In this document: positions 26,501-36,110 of the stretch, in pieces
Position numbering within the stretch: the first letter of the stretch is position 1
Layout: the number at the start of each line of letters is the position of its first letter
DNA from: Micromussa lordhowensis
Lineage: Eukaryota > Cnidaria > Anthozoa > Scleractinia > Lobophylliidae
Length of the DNA: 64,000 nucleotides
Assembly (NCBI GenBank): GCA_964020085.1
Contig: OZ026606.1
Coordinates: 13,005,297 to 13,069,296, forward strand
Direction: 5' to 3'
Position numbers and translations under genes: made by a program
Notes under the pieces: generated by a model
The model's database searches: none
What the model was told of the DNA's origin: nothing
The model's input: only the letters and a program-made list of their open reading frames with translations

Positions 26501-27839
26501 CTGATTCATTGATTCACTGACTGACTCACTGACTGACTGATTCACTGACTCACTCAATGACTGACTGACTGAGAGGCAGACAGATAGACAGGGACAGATG
26601 GACAGGCAGACTAAGGCTAACCGGACAGCAACCCAACTTTGTGTTGACCAGAGGTCTTTACTCTGACCTATGAAATTAAGAAAAGGTCTGGTTTTCATTG
26701 AGCTGCCCAAATTGCCTCTACTTGAAAACACTGGCAGTAATTATAGTTCTTTTTTTTTATTAGATCCAAAAATCATGAAGAAGAGCGGTCGTATTTTGAT
26801 AGTGGCTGAGTTGGCCAGAGAATATGAATTCAAAGATGTCGGAGGTGTGTTGGTATAATTTAGAGTCAATTCATCATGTTTGATTAAGCCATGGTTCTCA
26901 TTTTGGTGAGATGCAGACAATTCAAAGTACTCATGGCCCAAAAACACTATGGCTAGCGCAGTGAGCGGGCAAGATGGACCAAATCCTGTGAGGCTATCTT
27001 TGCCACTCAGGATTAACCGCTGTGTCCCGCACTAAAATACTTCACAGTGTGGGTTTTTTTTTTTCATGTAAAAACTCCGTTATTGACTAAGCTTGTTCAG
27101 TCAAGATGGCTGGATAGTGGCAAAGTTCCTTTGTTGGCGTTTTAATGGACCTCGACTGTGTATCTGCCAATATCCAGCGATCTTGACCTCACGCTTGGGA
27201 TATGACCCAGATACACTGGCACCATATAGGGAGTTTTTTCCTTACCCTATCGTGTGACCTTGCCAATGATAAACAAAACAGACGTGGAACAACTGATGAA
27301 TACCACAAACGGCTATCAATTTTGAGACTCAATTTTGATGTCTTAATGAGAATTTTTTATTGTGGTTTGATAGTGTCAAAAATCGAAAATTTGTTTGAAA
27401 AAAGAGCACTGGATGACAAGTTTTACTAATGTTTCCAATCACCATGAATACAATCTGGTACTTAAACATCACATGTTTCAAGGTTTGCATTGTCTCAACT
27501 TTCTGTGTGCTCTTCTGGTTTCTGGTATTCTGTTCGCTCTACAGCCAGTACCGGTGGGGTATTTGCTAAAAGGTTACGAAAGCCAGTGCTAGTCGAATTA
27601 TTATTATGCCTCGGCTGAGAATTGATTTTCAAAGCCCCGCCCACCTTCCTCCCTGTAAGACATTACTGGAATGACATGTAATGGTCCAAGTTCTTTTATT
27701 CCTGTTAGGAGTTCAGCCATTATCCATTCGCCAAGTCAAGTTTCACCTTCAGAGGACCTACCCTTCCATGGCGTGGATGGTGCCGGAGTTTGTTTATGTT
27801 CCGGCCTGGTTAGTTGGAGCTGCCACTCACAAGCTTTAA
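14552..27839 (+). CDS. DHRS1: DHRS1-like short-chain dehydrogenase/reductase, copy 2 (complete)
   Basis: A complete ten-exon SDR gene of 321 residues; human DHRS1 is of similar length. Exons: 14552-14672, 17156-17214, 17887-18033, 19441-19479, 20607-20647, 22094-22226, 25304-25438, 26114-26192, 26764-26844 and 27709-27839. All introns are GT-AG and phases are continuous. Residues 16-23 give the cofactor loop TGASRGIG, 102-104 the NNA motif, and Ser161, Tyr174 and Lys178 (YGVGK) the catalytic set. WPG and a T-E-L helix follow, and the C-terminus is hydrophobic with [14 protein letters not shown], a likely membrane-attachment segment as in DHRS1. The start is the first ATG, directly before the SDR fold. 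Introns are swollen by foldback elements and a TGAC repeat, making the gene nearly twice as long as copy 1. AATAAA at 28,019 is a plausible polyadenylation signal. Substrate unknown. Confidence 0.95.
15600..16625 (-). mobile_element. Inverted-repeat-flanked insert with a CxxC zinc-finger-like reading frame
   Basis: Arms of about 60 bp at 15,600-15,665 and 16,555-16,625 are inverted repeats sharing GAAACTGGGGAGA and TACAAAATGC. Between them a minus-strand frame (15,877-16,284) encodes CCLCGINF, a basic segment, then [19 protein letters not shown]. The CxxC pair followed by a later Cys suggests a treble-clef or zinc-finger N-terminus, and the later part looks frame-disturbed. It lies inside intron 1 of dehydrogenase copy 2, in opposite orientation. 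It may be a degraded transposon-encoded or retrocopied protein; I do not recognise the family. Confidence 0.4.
18477..18757. mobile_element. MITE with GGTGATGTTACA-type ends flanked by TTAA
   Basis: The ends are TTAAGGTGATGCTACAC and, reversed, TTAAAGGTGATGTTACAT. The interior repeats GATTTTTAACGCAACAT-like words in both orientations. TTAA at both ends suggests TTAA-targeting transposition (piggyBac or Kolobok type), without proof. It lies in intron 3 of dehydrogenase copy 2. Confidence 0.65.
18895..18960. repeat. AGACACACAC microsatellite
   Basis: Three imperfect repeats of an AAAGACACACACAC unit in intron 3 of dehydrogenase copy 2. Confidence 0.75.
19636..20293. mobile_element. Intact 658-bp foldback element, TTAAGGTGGCTC family
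   Basis: Two halves of exactly 323 bp (19,636-19,958 and 19,971-20,293) are inverted copies with a few percent mismatch, separated by 12 bp. Each half begins and ends with TTAA. The outer ends read TTAAGGTGGCTCAAAACAGT, and the inner ends GGTTCAGAGCCACCTTAA. No open reading frame. It lies in intron 4 of dehydrogenase copy 2. Confidence 0.85.
21781..21983. mobile_element. 203-bp foldback MITE flanked by TTAA
   Basis: The arms start TTAAGGCTGATTTTCACTAG and mirror at the right end with one substitution and an extra CATAAG repeat. The arms run almost to the centre (TTTTGTTTAAAATTTTCC). It lies in intron 5 of dehydrogenase copy 2. Confidence 0.75.
22285..22690. repeat. About 400-bp dispersed element, copy 1 of 2 in window
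   Basis: The sequence from ATTGGCCGAGAGCC to CTCGTCCAATAATTGTTAATT is repeated, diverged, at 50,862-51,258. Both contain an internal palindrome (CAGTGTCTC.CAGATCAATTA with its inverse). It is probably a non-autonomous DNA element. It lies in intron 6 of dehydrogenase copy 2. Confidence 0.7.
22800..22960 (-). mobile_element. Possible Penelope-like element end with degenerate hammerhead
   Basis: On the minus strand ATGAAAATGACC...GGTCGAAAC resembles the CTGAAGA-stem-GAAAC layout of the well-formed hammerheads at 57,691, but core positions C3 and G8 are changed. It is probably an old Penelope-like terminal fragment in intron 6 of dehydrogenase copy 2. No reverse transcriptase sequence is nearby. 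Confidence 0.3.
23278..25218. mobile_element. TTAAGGTGGCTC foldback element, second copy, split by a nested insertion
   Basis: The left half is 23,278-23,589. The right half starts at 23,602, breaks near 23,637, resumes near 24,928 with AAACTTTGCCAAAAG, and ends at 25,218. When the break is ignored the halves match the intact 658-bp copy at 19,636. The interruption dates the nested element as younger. It lies in intron 6 of dehydrogenase copy 2, close to exon 7. Confidence 0.8.
23637..24927 (+). mobile_element. Non-autonomous element with AGTCGGCGCGTCG end, nested copy A
   Basis: It begins GAGTTATTTTTTT...TCTTAGTCGGCGCGTCG and ends in a short GCACGC-CTT-GCGTGC hairpin followed by CTAT. A reversed copy with the same two ends is at 28,818-30,369. 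Inside, a unit of about 308 bp is tandemly repeated (about 23,793 to 24,460, two full units plus part). An asymmetric TC-type start and a hairpin close to the other end recall rolling-circle (Helitron-type) elements, but the last bases are not CTRR. No coding capacity. Confidence 0.55.
26240..26575. repeat. Expanded TGAC microsatellite in intron 8 (copy 2)
   Basis: More than 300 bp of TGAC units with occasional TCAC and ATTC variants, starting about 50 bp after exon 8. Apparent serine-rich open frames on the minus strand are only the repeat read as protein. Confidence 0.9.
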
Positions 27840-28018
27840 TCACGTGATAAGTCGAGACGTGTCACCGAAAAGATGCGTGACACCTGCGTGACACACCAAA
27901 ATGGCTTGTGGCAAACAGTCATGATGAGCTGTGATGATTATTAGGATGTTAAAGTTAGATACATATATACATTCAAAGATAAGTAACTACTTTGATGAAG
28001 AAATTATATAGAATCATG

Positions 28019-28024
28019 AATAAA
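28019..28024 (+). promoter_or_regulatory. Candidate polyadenylation signal AATAAA of dehydrogenase copy 2
   Basis: It lies 180 bp after the stop codon on the coding strand. It is the first canonical hexamer I see there. Confidence 0.45.
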
Positions 28025-28066
28025 GTCTCAATTGCATCTTTCTTTCTCAGGTTTTATAACATAAAT

Positions 28067-28350
28067 AGGACCCTCGCGCGCTCTGATTGGTCAAAAACCC
28101 ATGTTTTATCAGAGTATAAAACATAGAAAAAGCGTGTTTTATTGTTTTGCGCGCGTAAAATCTATGTCATAAAGCAAATAAAGAAGCCTAATCCGTGTAT
28201 TACACTGTGATAAAACACTCCGGACATTTGGGAACACTCGAGAAATGTAGAAAACACTCGCCTGTGGCTCGTGTTTTCTACATTTCCCTCGTGTTCTCAA
28301 ATGCCCGTCGTGTTTTATCACAGTGTGATACACGGCATAGGCTTCTTTAT
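28067..28350. mobile_element. Hairpin element, AGGACCC...GTGTATTACACTGTGATAA family (copy 1)
   Basis: An AGGACCCTCGCGCGCTCTGA end is followed by a palindrome (28,181-28,350) with arms containing CGTGTATTACACTGTGATAA. The same two parts recur at 51,860-52,322. No coding capacity. Confidence 0.7.
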
Positions 28351-28817
28351 TTGTTAAATAAACTCAAGCCTAACCAAGGTCGCGCTCAGAGAGACCCTGG
28401 GGACGGGATTGACTTAATGCAAAGGTTACGTGCCCAAAACCTCGGTCAATTTAAGGAATAGAAAAACAATTTCCATGTTTTTCCAGGTTAATTTTTACGA
28501 GAGCGCAGTCGAGAACGTATTTCCACAGCTTTCTCGAGTTCTCTCCAACTTTCACAGGTGTCATAACTCGAGAAAAATACACAGCCGTTTTGTTTCTATT
28601 TTCAACATACCTCGAGGAAAACATAATAATTAGTAAAATACCTCACACAGAAACATTCTGTTTTGGACTGTTCAAGACCGAAGGCTGACGCGATCTGAGT
28701 AAAATCTTCAAATAGAAGCAAAGGGTTTTTTTTTTCACTCGAGCCAGAAACTGTCCCTTTTATTAGGGAAAACCCATAAAAAAGGACTGTTAAAAAATGT
28801 CCAGGACTAAAATCAAG

Positions 28818-30369
28818 ATAGGCACGCAAGGCTGTTTACAGTAATGATTTGGTTAATTTGACAAGTCTCTTTGGTTGCGATGTACAGCAAGAGAGAAACT
28901 GGGAATTTATGATATACATGGTAAGATAACTGAATTAGTAAGGCATAAAATGTTTGACTGAACAAACTACAGTGATCTGACGCGTCTCCAGATTAATGTA
29001 GATACCATCTTATCTTCTAACAGGCAATTTGATTCGTTCTTTGATACAATCCACACTGTGATTGGTGTGACACGTGCACATGTATAACGCCCTCACGTAC
29101 TGATCACATAGCCCTTCTAACCCACAAAGAGGAACTTTTGCTCGAAAATACTTTTTGCATTTTATACGAGTCGCAAGTTTATCCTTTTTACACAACAACA
29201 CTACTTCACCGAAAATAGAAAGAAAGAGAAAAAAACCTTTCTGACACGTTAAAAGTCTGATTTAATTAAATTGCACTTTAACTTGGTGCCACACAGTCTT
29301 CAAAGAACGTTTGAACAGTTTTCATACTTTTTACTTTTAAAAATATCGGACTGAAAAGGATGTCATCAAATAAAACTATAAACTGCTACTGCAGAGAAGC
29401 AAAAATAGTTAAGAAATGAAAGATTCTTTTTTGTTTAATATCCTGGAAACAATAGCCGACAACTTATAAGTTCTAATTGAATTTACTTCCATATGGCGGG
29501 AAAACAAAAGTGTCAAGTTACCATTTATAACTAAAAATAGCAAACATCTCGTGCGAACGATTTACTCCCATATGAAAAACGAAAGTGTCAAGTTACCATT
29601 TGTAACTAAAAACAGCAAGCATCTCGTGGGAACAGGTGCTGACGATTTGTTAGTTACTCCCCTGTGGAAAACTTTATCTTTTTGTTCTGTTGACCAAATT
29701 AATTGCAGTCTCTTCGCTTACCGATGAATACTGAAATTCACGACACGCTCGGAACACTTATTACGGACTCTGCGACAATATTTAGATTTCAATGCAACAC
29801 GCAAACGATTTGAACCTGGTCGCAACCTCTTCAAATTCCCATTACCGCATTTCGCTCCCCTAAAATACAATTGTTCCTGTCATAGAAATCACATCAACTT
29901 GTTTTTCATTTTCATCTTAAACCTAGTTGTAGAGCTGCTAAGACGCATTTAATTCAAAACCTCATCCAATGGGAAAAGCTAGACCCTTCATCGCATGCTC
30001 GTAGTTACATGCCAAACACTATGTTTCAGTCTGACTGATTATCCAATTGCGAATGACTATCAAACCCGCCCACAAAATCCTTAGCCTAACCCACAGAAAA
30101 TGTCGAGGTAATATATGAATACTTCCTCATCTTTTATAGAAGAATTCAATAAATATGGCGGTTCTCAACTGTATCGCGATCAAATCTTCTCACATACCAT
30201 TTAACTTTACAACAGGAAATTTGATTGTTGTTTAATAAAAGATCCAATCTGATTTGTGTGACATACATACATCTCTCACTGATCCACTGATCCACTCACT
30301 GAACCACCCGTCCATAACAGGCGCGACGCGCCGACTAAGAGGTTTTTTTTTTACAAAAAATAACTCAAA
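28818..30369 (-). mobile_element. Non-autonomous element with AGTCGGCGCGTCG end, copy B
   Basis: It is the reverse-orientation relative of the nested element at 23,637-24,927. Its right end reads, on the minus strand, GAGTTATTTTTTGT... then CTCTTAGTCGGCGCGTCG; its left end reads CTTGCGTGCCTAT. The interior shares the AGTTACAAATGGTAACTTGA repeat family (29,500-29,660). It appears inserted beside a hairpin MITE at 30,370-30,550. Confidence 0.55.
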
Positions 30370-30550
30370 AATGGTTGGGCCGAAATAAAAATCGGCGGCA
30401 AAACCCGGTTTGAGAATTTACTGAAACAATTATTCATTCGCCCTTGTTGGATATGAATTGATTATAACCAACTCGCTCCAACTCGCGCTACGCGCTCGTT
30501 GGTTACTTTATCACTTCATATCCAACTCGGGCTCATGGAATAATTGTTAT
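30370..30550. repeat. Hairpin MITE (ATTCGCCCTTGTTGGAT family), copy B
   Basis: Reverse-orientation copy of the unit at 12,331-12,500, including GGGCCGAAATAAAAATCGGC and ACCCGGTTTGAGAATTTACT beside the hairpin. Confidence 0.65.
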
Positions 30551-30599
30551 TTAGTCCGTAGTGTTATGTCCTTTGCCTCAAATGTGGTTGACGAAGAAA

Positions 30600-31058
30600 T
30601 GTTTATACATACATACTTTATTCGTCCCAAATGGGCTTTTCAGAATAAAGAGATAGTTAATACTATATACACAAGTATATCAATTAACTAATTAACTAGT
30701 AAGTAGAATGACATACTCAAACTGATTAACTATTAAATAAAAAATTTAAAAAAAGGCAAAAGTAGAGCAATTAAGTCACTAAAAAGTTTGAGACAAGGCT
30801 TCTCTTCAGGCAACGCTTGAAGTCCTGTAGTGTCGGTTTCAACTTAAGAGAAGAATCCAGTGAGTTCCAGAGTTTGACTGTCCTGAAGTAGAAAGTTCTT
30901 TGCCCTGTGGCTGTTTTATACAAAGGAATGTTTAGCATCTGGGAGTTCCTCGTTGTACGCTTGGTGATCATAGCTCTTTGAATATATTTAGAAAATAAAC
31001 AGGCTGGTGCGCACACTGACATACATTTGAAGGCCATTATTGCGTGGCGATAATACAA
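30600..31058 (-). pseudogene. 3' fragment of a LINE reverse transcriptase
   Basis: The minus-strand frame 30,771-31,058 ends a reverse transcriptase ORF2: YRHAIMAFK...RTTRNSQMLNIPLYKT, then LWNSLDSSLKLKPTLQDFKR. This is the usual C-terminal signature of CR1/L2-like and related non-LTR elements. An AT-rich 3' UTR follows to about 30,600. The upstream catalytic part is absent, so it is a 5'-truncated insertion. Confidence 0.75.
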
Positions 31059-31481
31059 CTCCTGTCTTACGTACAGGTAGCCACTTTATATCGTTAAGGA
31101 TAGGGGAAATATGGTGGAAAAATGGAAAATTTTCTTTTCACGGAAAACACATCTTTTACGTTTTATATTTCCACAGAGGTGAATTTTTGTATGATTTTTA
31201 CGAATTTAACGACAGCGAGGCATTTTATTGGACGAGCATAGTAGCGACAATATGACGTGAAAGCACAGAGTAGAACTTAATTTCAGAATAAGTGCAAGCT
31301 ATTCTTGAAGAGCGACGACTGAATTGCACGTATCGACGTAACAAACAGCCAAGGGCTAACCCTTGTCAAGACTATTGCTTCCAATGTAGACCAAAGTATC
31401 GTGTGTCTTATCTTTGATATTTGTTTTATTTAATTTTTCAGTCTCTGACGTCTTCACGGCTTTTACAGTTCATGATCCAAA

Positions 31482-31721
31482 ATGACATCCTTGATCAAGG
31501 TGGTGTATGTGCTTATCGTGTTGAGCATTGCAGCAGATCTCATTAATCTGAGAGACTACTGGATTAAACAAAATGGTGACGAGATTGGTATGCACTCCTC
31601 CTCGCCGTTTCTGCCTGGAGCTAATGGCGCGATAGTGAGCGGACTAGCAAAAATAGCAAAAAGTGCGATAAAAGCAGCCAAGAAGAAGGCATGCAAAGAA
31701 CCAACGCAGAGTGCTGGGTGA
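31482..31721 (+). CDS. Candidate secreted cationic peptide precursor (79 aa)
   Basis: The reading frame starts at ATG 31,482, 41 bp after a good acceptor site (TTATTTAATTTTTCAG ending at 31,441), consistent with a 5'-UTR intron. Residues 1-19 (MTSLIKVVYVLIVLSIAAD) form a typical signal peptide with a hydrophobic core. A mildly acidic middle (about 20-46) is followed by a strongly cationic, amphipathic segment rich in Ala, Lys and Ile: IVSGLAKIAKSAIKAAKKKA, then CKEPTQSAG. A single Cys excludes a disulfide-rich fold. The layout (signal, spacer, cationic helix) resembles antimicrobial or membrane-active peptide precursors, but I recognise no family. In the +1 frame the next 16 codons (GEARKKAKKSGGGSGK) are also very basic, so a frameshift or alternative 3' splice form is possible. 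Function is an inference from composition. Confidence 0.45.
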   Translation: MTSLIKVVYVLIVLSIAADLINLRDYWIKQNGDEIGMHSSSPFLPGANGAIVSGLAKIAKSAIKAAKKKACKEPTQSAG

Positions 31722-32242
31722 AGCCAGAAAGAAAGCTAAAAAGTCCGGAGGGGGCTCAGGCAAGTGATACTCGCGCAGGAACAAATATCATCCCAATGAC
31801 TGCGCTATTCGTTAGACTTGTGCTTTATGAGGCTTGTTCCTAGTTGCCTCTAATTCAGCAGTCTGGGAATGCGTGACAAACTAGGTTAACATTGATCCAT
31901 TGAACCCAAACTGTATCGCTTGTCATTTTCTAGGAAATTTAAAGTCAGCCATGCATTCGACGCTTTAACTTCACGCTCTCAGTGAAAAACCGCGTTAATT
32001 TGCACATAGCAAGCTGCTATCCTACTCAGTTAAGATGATTTTTTAACGGATGAGGACTGATTAGAGACATACGAGGTACTCGTAGTTACATACACAACTA
32101 GGGAATCCGTCAGGTAAATGATCTACACGGCTAAAATCAAGAACATTGTTCACAGGCGTCACAACACGTCAAGCACGCGCTTTCACTCTGATCAATCTGA
32201 TTGGCCGACGACGCTGAATAGAAAATATCTCCGAGTTTAATC

Positions 32243-32394
32243 TAGCCTGCGTTGCAGGCGTAAACGGGAAAGGGGGAAGGGGAAGGGGTAGGGAGGGTCT
32301 TCCTTTCTCCCAGTCCCCCTCCTTCCATGCGCGCCTTGCGGTTAGTCCCACTAACACATGACAATGGGATTTTAGTAGCCTCGTACGCAGGCGC
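32243..32394. repeat. Possible MITE with AGCCTGCGT ends
   Basis: The left end is TAGCCTGCGTTGCAGGCG and the right end TACGCAGGCG, with G-rich then C-rich halves between. The ends resemble the better-supported element at 32,694-32,828. I see no target-site duplication. Confidence 0.4.
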
Positions 32395-32693
32395 TGTAAG
32401 GACTCGTCACGCAATGTCCTCCCAGAGGTTTCGCGGTTTTACGACATTTTGTTTCAATGAATTGTTTCAAAGAAAAACAGAGATGGAATCAAATTGACTA
32501 GCAAATTAGCTGCGACTGCACTTATAGCGAAGCTCCTGAGCACCGAAGGCGCGCGAAAGCTCGACTCATCGAGCTAACAAAATTGGTTTTCACGTGAATA
32601 CCGTGAAGGCAATACATCAAGCCAACCATCCGTACGTACGTTGCCACGTACGCCAGTTGCATTGTGCGTGCACGAGCTGACCCCCATACCTTG

Positions 32694-32828
32694 TAGCCTG
32701 CGAACGGGCTCCCGGCGAGGACGGAAAAAAAATTCGCCAAGCGAAGCGAGCGAGCTCGGAAACTAGCACGAAACTAGCGAACGAACACGAAACTCGTTCG
32801 TGCTCGCCGGGAGCCTGTTGGAAGGCTA
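32694..32828. mobile_element. 135-bp Mutator-like MITE with exact 9-bp target-site duplication
   Basis: The terminal inverted repeats are about 26 bp (TAGCCTGCGAACGGGCTCCC versus TAGCCTTCCAACAGGCTCCC reading inward). They are flanked on both sides by CATACCTTG (32,685-32,693 and 32,829-32,837). A 9-bp duplication with long inverted repeats is typical of Mutator-type elements. No coding capacity. Confidence 0.85.
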
Positions 32829-33399
32829 CATACCTTGAAGAATAAAAGCATAAGCATAGGTACATCATTCATGTTATGGTCAAATTGACACTGATAATAC
32901 GATAACTGCGGAAATTCTCGCGCTCATTGGCTAATTTTCATTTTCAATAAGCGGACAGACACATGAATTTATAATTTCTGCGATGCGTCAACGAGCGAGA
33001 GCGGACAATTTGTTATTGTAAAAAACAAATTGACGTCAGTTTTTCATGCCTCTGTCCTGTTATTGACAATGAATTTCGTCATAACATTGTCAAAGTAGTT
33101 ATCGCCTGCTTTGCTTTTCTGTCCATCACTAGGAGCGTGTAACTCTCATACTAATGTCCCGGCATTGTTACAGACCGGTCTATTTTTGGGGCCTTTCCCA
33201 CGACATATGTCAGTTCTGGTCTTCATGAGCGCGCATGGGTAAGGCCATCACTTCTTCCGACTTCACCCGACTCGAGCTGCCTTAGCAGAGCATTGTAGAC
33301 TCTGACATCCGGATTTTGAAACTAGGGGTTTTTTGAACAGCGGTAGCATGAGGAGTTGAGACATTCGTTGTATAATAAGTCAAACAAGAACCGCGGTGC

Positions 33400-36110
33400 G
33401 GTTGTAACCGCGCTTGAAAAAAAACGTGGTTACTTACACTGTCTGCGAAACGTGACTCTCCTGCCCTTCATCAAATATACGAAAAAAGGAGTATCTGATT
33501 ACATTCTTTGCATAGCGCGAGTTTAGCGTGACTTGTAATCGGAGAATTTTGTTTACGTCTAATGAAAAAATACTTTGACCTTTCAATATAAATTTTAGAC
33601 AAGGGTTTTTGACGAGCGCTAAGGCTAAGTTTTAACTTTTTTTCCACCATTGCTTCTGGCGAACTATACACGATCTTACATTTATCACCGTCAGCGTATT
33701 CCATGGCCAGACGTATACCTTTTTAGCGCATTGAATATCCCCTTTGAAAGTGAACAGAAACAATGCAAACATTCCAGATTACAAAATGTTCTGTTTTGCA
33801 CGCAAAACGAAAATACAGCTTAACTCTGGATAATGTCAGCCTTACTAGCCAGCAACTGGTCCCAAATTAGATGCTTTATCCTTGCAAATGTCCTGACGCC
33901 CATCGCCGAAGGCCGCCATTTTTTGTGTAAACAGTTAATTCGCTAACTTGACAAAACCCTCCTGAGGGGGAGATATGACGAAAAGAGCTGAGAAATGGCC
34001 TGTAATTGGCTGAGGATGACATCATCCGGTGAAGACAATTGGTTGATGAAGACATCATCCGCGGAGGTCTGCGTCTGGTGACACGAAAACGAAAACAAGA
34101 AGTTGAAAACAACTTTTAACCGCGCTTTTAAAATTGAACTGTTTTCTAAGTATTTAGCAACAGCGTTTTGCGAGTAAACATTACCCATTGGAAACAATAG
34201 AGATTGCGTGATTCAAAGTAAGCTCAGTGCCTGGATTGAAAGAGATTTTATTTCACATTCTTTGCATAGCGTGGTTGCGTGATTGGTAATCGGAGATTTT
34301 TGTTTACCTGTAGCTCGAAGGAGAATTGACCTTTCAAACGAATATATATTTGCAAAGGTTTTGACGAGTGCCGAGGTTATATTTTTTTTTCCCAGAAAAC
34401 TCCACCATTGCTTCTGGCGAAGTAAACACGATCTTATTTATCACCGTAAGGGCATTGCAGTAAATACGGTCATATTTATCAGCATCAGCGCATTCCATGG
34501 CTGACTACCTTCTTTAGCCGGCGCATTGAATATTCCCTTCGAAAGAGAACATGCAAGCAAAACAAAAATAAAGCTTAACTCTAGATAATTTCAGCCTTAG
34601 TAGCCAGCAACAGGTCCTAAATTACATTATTTATCCTTGCAAATGTCCTTGTGGTAATATTTCAACAGCTTTTTTTTCGGCGAATAAACATTACCGGTTG
34701 CGTGATTCAAAGTTTGGCCGAGCAGAGAGCTGGTTCAGCTCTCCGACATGACAAAAAAAATAAAAAATAAAAAATAAACCCCGTGCAGAGCAAGAACCGC
34801 GCTCGGCCCATGGCCGCGCGGTTAAAAAACAAGAAGATCATAGATCTTTTAACCGCGCTTTGAAAGTTAAACTGTTTTCTTAGCACTACAAATGCAAAGC
34901 AGGGCACTTCCAAGGCAGAAGGCACTCCCTTTTTTGTCAAAAAGAATCTATTCAATGTTTCCCCACCAAATTTCATATGTTGTCGTGGCGCAGTCGAGTA
35001 GGCGTTCGCCCGCCAGGAAAGAGGTTGCGAGTTCGAATCCTGTGGAAGTTGAATTTTGTTTCCTTTTCTTTTTCTTATTGCCGAATCGAAGTGAAACCAG
35101 TGGATCCGTCTCTTGAATCTTTTAATTCGGAGGTAATTTATTTTCTTCTTTGTACGGTATCTTGGATATTAAAAAGTATTTCTGTCACACGGCCGATTAA
35201 CCGAGCTGATCTGCATTTGATTTTATACAGCAATGCAAAATGATTTACAGTTTTGTTGACCGTAGCCCGGATTTATATTTCATCTGCTATCAGGTTGATG
35301 CAAGTTTGTATTTAGGCAGATTTTTTGACATAGTCAAGATTTGTATTTTGCAAAATGGTAAATAAAACATCGTTTTATGTAGCGAAAAAGAAAAATTACC
35401 CATTAGAAACAATAGAGATTGCGTGATTCAAAGTTGGCTCAGTGCCTGGATTGAAAGAAATCTTTGCATAGCGTGGTTGCGTTATTGGTAATCGGAGATT
35501 TTGTTTATCTGTAGCTCGAAGGAGAATATATATTTGCATATGTTCAAAGGGTTTTGACGAGCGCCGAGGTTTTATTTTTCTCCCAGAAAACTCCACCATT
35601 GCTTCTGGCGAAATAAACACGATCTTATTTATCACCGTAAGGGCATTACAGTAAATACGGTTTTATTTATCACCGTGAGCCCATTCCATGGCTGACGCCA
35701 GACGTTCCTTTAGCGCACTGAATATTCCCTTCGAAAGTGAACATGCAAGCAAAACGAAAATAAAGCTTAACTCTAGATAATTTCAGCCTTAGTAGCCAGC
35801 AACAGGTCCTAAATTACATTATTTATCCTTGCAAATGTCCTTGTGGTATTTTCGGCGAATCCGGTTGCGTGATTCAAAGTTTGGCCGAGCAGAGAGCTGG
35901 TTCAGCTCTCCGACATGACAAAAAAAAACAAGAAGTTTAGAAAACTTAAAACCGCGCTCTTTTAATTCTTTGTTTTTGTAAAGATATTATGTATTATTTA
36001 GCAACAACGTTTTTCTTTTAATTTTATTAATCAGCGTAATGGCACTACAGTAAATAGGGTCTTATTTATCACTGTCAGCGCATTCCATGGCTTGTTTGCA
36101 TGTATTTGAA
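33400..36110. repeat. Block of related dispersed repeats (GCATTCCATGGC family)
   Basis: Diverged copies of one unit start near 33,480, 34,250 and 35,450, with a partial one near 36,010. Shared words are TTGCATAGCG, GGTAATCGGAGA, TTGCTTCTGGCGAA, CACGATCTTA.TTTATCACCGT and GCATTCCATGGC. A second module (GTTTGGCCGAGCAGAGAGCT, CCGCGCTCGGCCCATGG) follows at 34,710-34,830 and 35,880-35,960. The same two modules recur at 50,460-50,860. No coding exon is evident. Confidence 0.75.
34981..35052 (+). repeat. tRNA-like SINE head with Pol III A and B boxes
   Basis: TGGCGCAGTCG (34,986-34,996) fits the internal A box and GTTCGAATC (35,031-35,039) fits the B box, 45 bp apart as in tRNA genes. The T-stem does not pair properly and I cannot draw a full cloverleaf, so it is more likely a tRNA-derived SINE promoter than a working tRNA. 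T-rich sequence follows at 35,050-35,080. The body after it (35,083-35,390) recurs at 49,842-50,155 without this head. Confidence 0.4.

Noticed and set aside
26212..26731. Serine/valine/glutamine repeat proteins on the minus strand
   Set aside because: Pure translation of the TGAC microsatellite inside a dehydrogenase intron.
34981..35052. Functional tRNA gene
   Set aside because: The T-stem is mispaired and no complete cloverleaf forms; treated as a tRNA-derived SINE head.
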